A stretch of 64,000 nucleotides of DNA from Acidobacteriota bacterium (GTDB lineage Bacteria > Acidobacteriota > Vicinamibacteria > Vicinamibacterales > UBA2999), in assembly GCA_021730945.1 (NCBI GenBank), contig JAKFYH010000042.1, positions 62,001-126,000 on the forward strand, read 5' to 3'. Below the pieces are notes generated by a model. The model ran no database searches, was not told the origin of the DNA, and was given only the letters and a program-made list of their open reading frames with translations. Below are positions 15,355-21,104 of this stretch, piece by piece (within the stretch, counting starts at the first letter, position 1; every line of letters starts with the position of its first letter). A program made the position numbers and the translations under genes.

Positions 15355-18036
15355 CTATTCGGCGCGCAATGCGATCAGCGGATCAACCGTGGTGGCCTTG
15401 CGGGCCGGGATCAGGCAGGCAACGACGCCTGCCGAGATGAACAAGCCGGCGACCGCCGCGAAGATCACGGGATCGCGCGGCGCCGTTTGGTAGAGGTACG
15501 ACGACAGCACCCGCCCAGTGGCCAGCGCGCCGCCAATGCCGATGGCCAGGCCAATCAGCACCAGGGTCAGCCCCTGCCGCAACACCATCGACAGCACGCT
15601 CTCACGACTGGCGCCAAGCGCCATGCGCACGCCAAACTCGCGCGTGCGCTCGGTCACCGAGGTGGCGATCACGCCACCGATGCCCGCGAGCGTCACCAGC
15701 AAGGCCAGCCCGGCAAACACGCCGAGCAACGTGGCGGTGAGCCGCGGTGCGGCAAGCGCCTCCGCCCTTAGGTCGTCCAGCGTCTGTACCGCTTCGACCG
15801 GCTGGTTGGGATCGACCGCGTGGATGAGATTGCGCAGCGTGGCCGCAAAGGCCTCCGGATCGCCGGCGGTGCGCACCAGCACCTGGCCGGCAAAGCCGAA
15901 CGGCGACTGCGCCAACGGCACGTACACTTGCGCCACCGTGTCCTGCGCCAGGCCGAACTGGCGGACGTTGCCGACCACGCCGACGATGGTGAACCATTCG
16001 TTGCGGCCGGTGGGAACCCCCTGCGGTGCCGGCACCGGCAACGCGATGCGACTGCCGACCGGGTCGGCGCCGTCCCAATAGCGCGTCATCGCCTGGTTGA
16101 CGACGATGACCCGCATGGACTGATCGGTGTCGAGGTCACTAAAAGGCCGGCCGCTCACGAGCGGAACACCAATGGTGGCAAAGTACTGTGGACTCGCCAC
16201 CCGGATGTCGGCGGTCGGACGCCGTTCAGGGTCGTCGCTGACGCGGCCTTCAATGTCGAAGCGGGTGGTTCCGGGAGCTCCGGCGCCGAGCGGCACTGCG
16301 TTGGTAATCGCAGCCGTGCTGACGCCAGGTGCGGCCTGCAAACGCTCGAGCACCGGCAGGTAGAGCTTACGCAGCTCGTTGACACCCGGATAGCGGGAGA
16401 AATTGCCGTAGATCTCGGCCGACAGCACGCCGTCCGATCGGTAGCCGGTCTCGACACGCTGGAGCCGGTAGAAGCTGGCCAGCAACAATCCGGCGCCGAC
16501 CAGGAGCATGACCGACACCGCCACTTGCGCCACGATCAGCGCCCCCTGCATGCGCCTGCGGCCGCCGGCGTCGCCGGCCTGGCCCGCTGCCTGCTTCAAG
16601 GCCGACACCAGGTCGATGCGGGTGCCCACCGCCGGCAGCGTGCCAAACAGCAGGCCGGTCAGCACCGAAATGCCGAGCGTGAACGCCAACACCGCCGGGT
16701 CAAGCGACACTTCTCCGGTCCGCGAGGTAAACCGGCCGACGAACGTCGTCAACATGTCGATGGTGACCCACGCGAATCCGACGCCGACGAGGCCGCCGAT
16801 CACCCCCAACAACATGCTCTCGGTGAGCAGTTGGCGCACCAGCCGTCCGCGGCCGGCGCCAAGAGCCGCGCGCATGGCCAACTCGCGGTCGCGACTGAGC
16901 ATGCGTGCCAGCGTCAGGTTGGCAACATTGGCGCACGCAATCAACAGCACGAGGCCGGTGATGCCCAGCAGGATCAGCAGCAGCTCACGCGCGCCGCCGG
17001 TCAGGGCCTCGCGCACCGGCAGGGTCGTGGCCCGAAAACCAGACGTCTCGGGCCGGTAGATCGGCTTGTGCTCCTGCGTAAAGGTGTGGCAGATCGCGCC
17101 TACGGCGCTGGCCGCCTGCCCCGGCTCCACTTCCGGCTTGAGCCGGCCGAACACGCTCAGCGCGGCGAAGGCGCGGCGCGTCTGGGCCATCTGGCGCTCG
17201 CCGTTGGCGCGGAACGGACACGCCAGCACCGGCATGTAAACGTCGTTCTCCTGCGGATAGTGCGGCACATTGGGCAGCACGCCAATCACGCGGTGCGGCC
17301 GGTCGTTCATTTCAAACACCTGGCCGACAATGCCGGGATCGCCGCCAAACTTGGTGCGCCAATACGTGTGGCTGAGCACCAGCACCGCCTCGGCGCCCTC
17401 GACATCATCGGCGGCCACGAAGGTCCGGCCGATGACCGGCTTGATGCCCAGCAGGTCGAAGAAGTTGGCCGACACGACCCCGGTATCGACGCGGTCCGGC
17501 TCGCCGCGGTTGATCAGGTCGAAGTTCATCTGGTGGTACTCGACCAGTCCGTCGAACACATCGGTGCCACGCTGACGGTAGTCGTAGTATTCGGCGATCG
17601 CCACGCCGACGGTGGGCTGGCCTGAGAGCGGGCGCGACTGCTGCAGCACGACCAGCCGATTGCCGTCCTCGTAGGGAAGCGGCTTGAGCAGCACGCCGTT
17701 GATGACGCTGAAGATCGCGGTATTGGCACCGATGCCGAGGCCGAGGGTCAGGACGGCGAGCGCCGCGTAGCCAGGCCGCTGGACGAGGGCGCGGGCGCCG
17801 TAGCGCAGGTCGGCGGCCAAGGTCTCGAACCAACTGACGCCCCGCGCATCCCGGGCTTCTTCCTTGTGTTTTTCCATCGGACCAAAACTCCTCAACGCGC
17901 GGGTGCGCGCCTCGTCCGCGCTCATGCCGAGCGCCACGTTCTTCTCGGTCTCCATTTCGATGTGGAAGCGCACCTCGGCGTTCAAGCTGCGATCGAGTTG
18001 CCCGCCGCGAAACAGGGCGTTCAGCCGCTTCCACAT
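15355..18036 (-). CDS. ADOP-type ABC transporter permease (MacB_PCD/FtsX)
   Basis: 893 residues. The N-terminal 85 residues are the soluble prefix domain typical of acidobacterial permeases (SLNAEVRFHIEMETEKN, EARTRALRSFG). It is followed by a transmembrane helix, a MacB-like periplasmic core, an FtsX block of three helices (about 380-500), a second periplasmic core and a second FtsX block at the C-terminus (ending TVDPLIALRAE). These proteins are thought to be mechanotransmission-type exporters, but the ATPase partner is not encoded here. A PadR regulator lies six bases upstream, so the pair form an operon controlled by it. The last codons abut the family C repeat block. Confidence 0.92.
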   Translation of the reverse strand: MWKRLNALFRGGQLDRSLNAEVRFHIEMETEKNVALGMSADEARTRALRSFGPMEKHKEEARDARGVSWFETLAADLRYGARALVQRPGYAALAVLTLGLGIGANTAIFSVINGVLLKPLPYEDGNRLVVLQQSRPLSGQPTVGVAIAEYYDYRQRGTDVFDGLVEYHQMNFDLINRGEPDRVDTGVVSANFFDLLGIKPVIGRTFVAADDVEGAEAVLVLSHTYWRTKFGGDPGIVGQVFEMNDRPHRVIGVLPNVPHYPQENDVYMPVLACPFRANGERQMAQTRRAFAALSVFGRLKPEVEPGQAASAVGAICHTFTQEHKPIYRPETSGFRATTLPVREALTGGARELLLILLGITGLVLLIACANVANLTLARMLSRDRELAMRAALGAGRGRLVRQLLTESMLLGVIGGLVGVGFAWVTIDMLTTFVGRFTSRTGEVSLDPAVLAFTLGISVLTGLLFGTLPAVGTRIDLVSALKQAAGQAGDAGGRRRMQGALIVAQVAVSVMLLVGAGLLLASFYRLQRVETGYRSDGVLSAEIYGNFSRYPGVNELRKLYLPVLERLQAAPGVSTAAITNAVPLGAGAPGTTRFDIEGRVSDDPERRPTADIRVASPQYFATIGVPLVSGRPFSDLDTDQSMRVIVVNQAMTRYWDGADPVGSRIALPVPAPQGVPTGRNEWFTIVGVVGNVRQFGLAQDTVAQVYVPLAQSPFGFAGQVLVRTAGDPEAFAATLRNLIHAVDPNQPVEAVQTLDDLRAEALAAPRLTATLLGVFAGLALLVTLAGIGGVIATSVTERTREFGVRMALGASRESVLSMVLRQGLTLVLIGLAIGIGGALATGRVLSSYLYQTAPRDPVIFAAVAGLFISAGVVACLIPARKATTVDPLIALRAE

Positions 18037-18042
18037 GACGTG

Positions 18043-18372
18043 CTAGGCCTCACTGGCCAGAATCTTCGCCACCGCGCCGGTCATCCGGTCCCACTGCGCG
18101 GTCTCGTCCTTGAGCTGGCGCGCGCCGGCCCGGGTCAACCGGTAGAACTTGGCCTGGCGATTGTTATCGGAGGCGCCCCATTCGGCGTCGATCCAGCCCG
18201 CGGTCTCCAGCCGCTGCAGCGCCGGGTAGAGCGAGCCCTGGTTGACCCGCAGGACATTGTCTGAAATCTGCTGGATGCGTTGCGCCATGCCCCAACCGTG
18301 CTGGGGGCCAAGGGCAAGCGTCTTGAGGATCAGCAGGTCGAGCGTGCCCTGGAGCAAGTCAAGCTTGGCCAC
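18043..18372 (-). CDS. PadR-family transcriptional regulator
   Basis: 109 residues from the GTG at 18372, preceded by GGAGAA at good spacing. An upstream in-frame extension to 18480 would cover the operator and is rejected. It is a winged-helix domain with the PadR pattern LDLLQGTLDLLILKTL, GWGMAQRI, VNQGSLYPALQRLE and KFYRLTRAGARQL. It probably represses itself and the downstream permease, relieved by a small ligand. Two matching palindromes lie upstream over the predicted promoter. Confidence 0.93.
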   Translation of the reverse strand: MAKLDLLQGTLDLLILKTLALGPQHGWGMAQRIQQISDNVLRVNQGSLYPALQRLETAGWIDAEWGASDNNRQAKFYRLTRAGARQLKDETAQWDRMTGAVAKILASEA

Positions 18373-18421
18373 CTTATCTTCTCCCGCGCCGGGCCATCGG
18401 CACCGGGCGGCCGGCGTCTGT

Positions 18422-18469
18422 TGTCGACATTCGACAGAAGAATGAACGGGCTCTTGTCGAATGTCAACA
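18422..18469 (-). promoter_or_regulatory. PadR promoter with two palindromic operators
   Basis: TGTCGA-CAT-TCGACA at 18422-18436 is a perfect inverted repeat. TGTCGA-ATG-TCAACA at 18455-18469 is the same site with one mismatch. Their centres are 33 bp apart, about three helical turns. On the minus strand TTGACA (18467-18462) and, after 17 bp, CATTCT (18444-18439) form a candidate promoter whose -35 lies in one operator and whose start region lies in the other. This fits autorepression. Confidence 0.65.
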
Positions 18470-18521
18470 GGAGGGACCAATCAGGTGGGACCAACGGCTG
18501 GTACCGGCGCTGCCGGGCGAA

Positions 18522-19094
18522 TCAGTAGAGAAACGGCAGCAGTCGCCAGGTGCCCGCGCGGTAGCGCTCGTAGTCGGCGCCGCGCGGCCCCGCTGCCAGC
18601 CGGCGCTCCTCTTCGCGGGCCGACGCGACGTAGCAGCCGACCATGAACAGCGCCGCCAGGCCCAGCAGGAGGTTATGCATGGCGACCGGTGCGGCCAGCC
18701 ACGCCAGCGAGTACGACAGGTAGATCGGGTGGCGAATGACGCGGTACGGCCCGGTCGACAGGATGGTGTCGCACCTGGGTTCGTAGACAAAGGTGCGGGT
18801 CAGCGGCGTGCGCCGCGCCGCCTCGATCGCGGCCAGGAACAGGGCCAACGACCCGCCGTACATGGCAATGCCGACCATTGCCCACCCATCGGAGGCGGAG
18901 TTGAGCGTCAGCAGGGCCAGACTGTGCGTCAGCCCCATCACGATGCTCAGGTCCTGGAACAGCCGCTGCTGCTTTGTCAGCGTCGGCGGCTGAATAAAGA
19001 AGTTCTGCAAGGCGACGGCAAACACGATCAACGTGGAGCCGCCCATCACGGTCAGCGCCCACTCGAACAAGGTGTTAGGGATTTGTGCGGACAC
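18522..19094 (-). CDS. ICMT/NnrU-like membrane methyltransferase family protein (copy 1)
   Basis: 190 residues with about five hydrophobic segments. The C-terminal half has the isoprenylcysteine carboxyl methyltransferase-type signature: GPYRVIRHPIYLSYSLAWL, then EEERRL and YERYR. Family members bind S-adenosylmethionine in the membrane and methylate small lipophilic or thiol substrates; the bacterial substrate is usually unknown. It is a tandem paralogue of the gene at 19104 (nine-base gap), and a third family member lies at 51030. Confidence 0.85.
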   Translation of the reverse strand: MSAQIPNTLFEWALTVMGGSTLIVFAVALQNFFIQPPTLTKQQRLFQDLSIVMGLTHSLALLTLNSASDGWAMVGIAMYGGSLALFLAAIEAARRTPLTRTFVYEPRCDTILSTGPYRVIRHPIYLSYSLAWLAAPVAMHNLLLGLAALFMVGCYVASAREEERRLAAGPRGADYERYRAGTWRLLPFLY

Positions 19095-19103
19095 AGGCGG
19101 CGA

Positions 19104-19688
19104 TCAACGAAATGAGCGGATCAAGGTCGGCAGCGACGGCAGGACGAGGCCGGCTTTCGACCGGTAAGCGCGAAACGTCGCGCCGAAGTGCGCCTCGAGC
19201 TGACGCTCTTCGCGACGGGCAGCGACGATGTAGATGGCGACCGCGGTGAGGCCAAACAGCGTAATCACCGGTCCGTGGGTCGCTACCGGCGCCGCCATCC
19301 AGGCAAGCGCGTACGAAAGATAAAACGGGTGGCGCACCAGCGCGAATGGCCCCGAGGTAATCAGCGCCTTGGGCATGACATCGTCCACCATGGTGCGCGG
19401 CAAGTGAACCCGGCGGGCCGAGTCGATCGCGCTCAGAAACAGCAGCGTGGCCAGGACGTACATGATGATGGCAGCCGCGGCCCAACGCGGACTGACTGAG
19501 CCCAGCAGGAGGATGCCGCCAAAATGGACCACGGCAAAGGCCACGCCCAGGTCCTGGAGGGCGCGAATCCGCGGGTTGCTGCGGGAGTCGACGAAGAAGT
19601 CCTGGAGCGCCACGGCGATGATCACGCCGGTGGCGCCGGCGACGACGAGGAGGACCCAGTCGAGCGGGGTCTGCGGAATGACGTGCAT
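19104..19688 (-). CDS. ICMT/NnrU-like membrane methyltransferase family protein (copy 2)
   Basis: 194 residues, with the same architecture as its downstream neighbour: a hydrophobic N-terminal half, GPFALVRHPFYLSYALAWM in the middle, and EERQLEAHFG with AYRSKAG near the end. The pair share the start pattern (P-T-WVL/WAL, then VALQ(D/N)FF), so they arose by tandem duplication and then diverged. The two are probably one operon. TAACCT nine bases before the ATG is a possible -10. Confidence 0.85.
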   Translation of the reverse strand: MHVIPQTPLDWVLLVVAGATGVIIAVALQDFFVDSRSNPRIRALQDLGVAFAVVHFGGILLLGSVSPRWAAAAIIMYVLATLLFLSAIDSARRVHLPRTMVDDVMPKALITSGPFALVRHPFYLSYALAWMAAPVATHGPVITLFGLTAVAIYIVAARREERQLEAHFGATFRAYRSKAGLVLPSLPTLIRSFR

Positions 19689-19748
19689 GCCGGGGTAAGG
19701 TTATCGCGGAAGGGCATTTCTCGCCATGCCAACTCGGCCATGACAGCG

Positions 19749-19754
19749 TATAAT
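19749..19754 (+). promoter_or_regulatory. consensus -10 TATAAT before a 37-residue ORF
   Basis: A perfect TATAAT lies 14 bases before the ATG at 19769, divergent from the methyltransferase gene. No good -35 element is seen. Confidence 0.5.
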
Positions 19755-19768
19755 CCCCCCCGGTAACG

Positions 19769-19882
19769 ATGTTTCGACGATTCCTGTCCTTCGTCAGGAC
19801 CTACCGCAAGGCCCGCCGGCTGGGCTTCACGCTGGTCGATGCCATGCGGGCCGCGCGAGTCAACTCGCGCGGCGCCGGCTAA
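19769..19882 (+). CDS. small basic protein, 37 residues
   Basis: Reads MFRRFLSFVRTYRKARRLG, then FTLVDAMRAARVNSRGAG and a TAA stop. About a quarter of its residues are Arg or Lys. It lies alone between a divergent methyltransferase and a convergent serine hydrolase, directly downstream of a consensus TATAAT. Codon choice is typical of neighbouring genes. The shape (a short amphipathic basic helix) resembles small ORFs often left unannotated in proteobacteria and acidobacteria. Function unknown. Confidence 0.5.
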   Translation: MFRRFLSFVRTYRKARRLGFTLVDAMRAARVNSRGAG

Positions 19883-19890
19883 TCGGACTC

Positions 19891-21054
19891 CTACTTAATC
19901 GCAGCGATTATCCGCTTCACGAACTCGGCCGGGTTTCCGGCATGCCACCGCCACACCACCACCAGGTCGTGATCGGGTGACACCGTGATGCTGTTGGTAC
20001 CGGCACCGTTCGCCCAGTACGCGTTGGGCGGCAGCCCCGGCAATCCCTTGCCCGAGCGGTTGAGCCACCACAGGTAGCCGTAGTCAGGCCCGTGCGCGCT
20101 CGGCGTGAGCGCTTCCTTGACGTAGGCGGCAGGAACGATTTGCTTGTCGCCCCACTTGCCGCCGCGCAGCCACAAGTAGCCGAAGCGCGCCATGTCCCAC
20201 GAGTTGATCCACATGCCGCCACCCCACCGGGTGCCGCCGCTGACCGACGCCACTTTCCTGCCGTTCAGGTCGACAAAGCTGTTGTGATACGGGATCCAGC
20301 GCCAGGTGTTCGAGGCGCCGATTGGATTCATCACTTCGTCGCGGAACACGTCGGGCACGGACTTCTGGAAGGCGCGCAACAGCGACAACGAGAAGCGGTT
20401 GATGCGCACGTCGTTGTACTCGTAGTGCGTGCCCGGCTTCATCTGCTCGCGCGGCTTCATCTCGCCCCGGCCAAAGGCCTCCTTGCCGATGAAATTGTCC
20501 TGCTTGCCGAACATGTTGCCCTCCCACTCGCTTTCCTGCTGCAGGTGCATCTTCCAGGTCACTTCAGCGTTGCGCGGGGAGTCGTAGCCGCCGTCCTTGA
20601 CCGTCTTGCCGACCGGTTCATTGAGGTTGGCGATCTTGCCGTCGCGCACGGCGATGCCGGCGACGGTAGAGAGCATGCTCTTGGCGACGGAGTAGGTGGG
20701 ATCGGCCCAGGTGGCGTCGCCAAACTCGGCCACGGCGTAACCCTTGTAGATCACCACGCCATTGGTGTGGGCGCGAATGTTTGGAACCGAGCCGAGCAGC
20801 GTGCCGAAAATTCCCTCCTGGTCGGAGAAGTCCATCTCGCGATTCGATTCGCGGGTCTGGGCCCAGGCCACCGCCTCGGCGAGCTTGGCGGCATCCATCC
20901 CGAGCTCGGCAGGCGCCCTCTTCGTCCACGCCCCTGCCGGTGGATAGTACGGTCCGCTCTGCGCGGTGACCAATGCGGCCACAGCGACGCAGAGAGACAG
21001 AGCAGCCAATGTTTTCAAGAGCCAGGTCCGGTTGCGCAGGTTGATCGTTCTCAT
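19891..21054 (-). CDS. secreted class C-type serine hydrolase (beta-lactamase superfamily)
   Basis: 387 residues. A signal peptide ends near residue 32 (LVTAQ). The SxxK nucleophile motif is S122-VAK, and the Tyr motif is in HYEYNDVRIN. Other family features are the Trp-rich WGGGMWINSWD segment and the C-terminal NGAGTNSI. Most such proteins are esterases, D-aminopeptidases or peptidoglycan-related enzymes rather than true beta-lactamases. An AGAGGA ribosome binding site precedes the ATG, so this gene is led, unlike many of its neighbours. Confidence 0.88.
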   Translation of the reverse strand: MRTINLRNRTWLLKTLAALSLCVAVAALVTAQSGPYYPPAGAWTKRAPAELGMDAAKLAEAVAWAQTRESNREMDFSDQEGIFGTLLGSVPNIRAHTNGVVIYKGYAVAEFGDATWADPTYSVAKSMLSTVAGIAVRDGKIANLNEPVGKTVKDGGYDSPRNAEVTWKMHLQQESEWEGNMFGKQDNFIGKEAFGRGEMKPREQMKPGTHYEYNDVRINRFSLSLLRAFQKSVPDVFRDEVMNPIGASNTWRWIPYHNSFVDLNGRKVASVSGGTRWGGGMWINSWDMARFGYLWLRGGKWGDKQIVPAAYVKEALTPSAHGPDYGYLWWLNRSGKGLPGLPPNAYWANGAGTNSITVSPDHDLVVVWRWHAGNPAEFVKRIIAAIK

Positions 21055-21104
21055 GGATTCGTTCCTCTTAACGAGTGCCGGGAGGGCGGGACCTCAGTCC
21101 CGCC

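Noticed and set aside
18373-18480. N-terminal extension of the PadR gene
   Set aside because: It would translate the operator region; GGAGAA before the GTG at 18372 marks the proper start.
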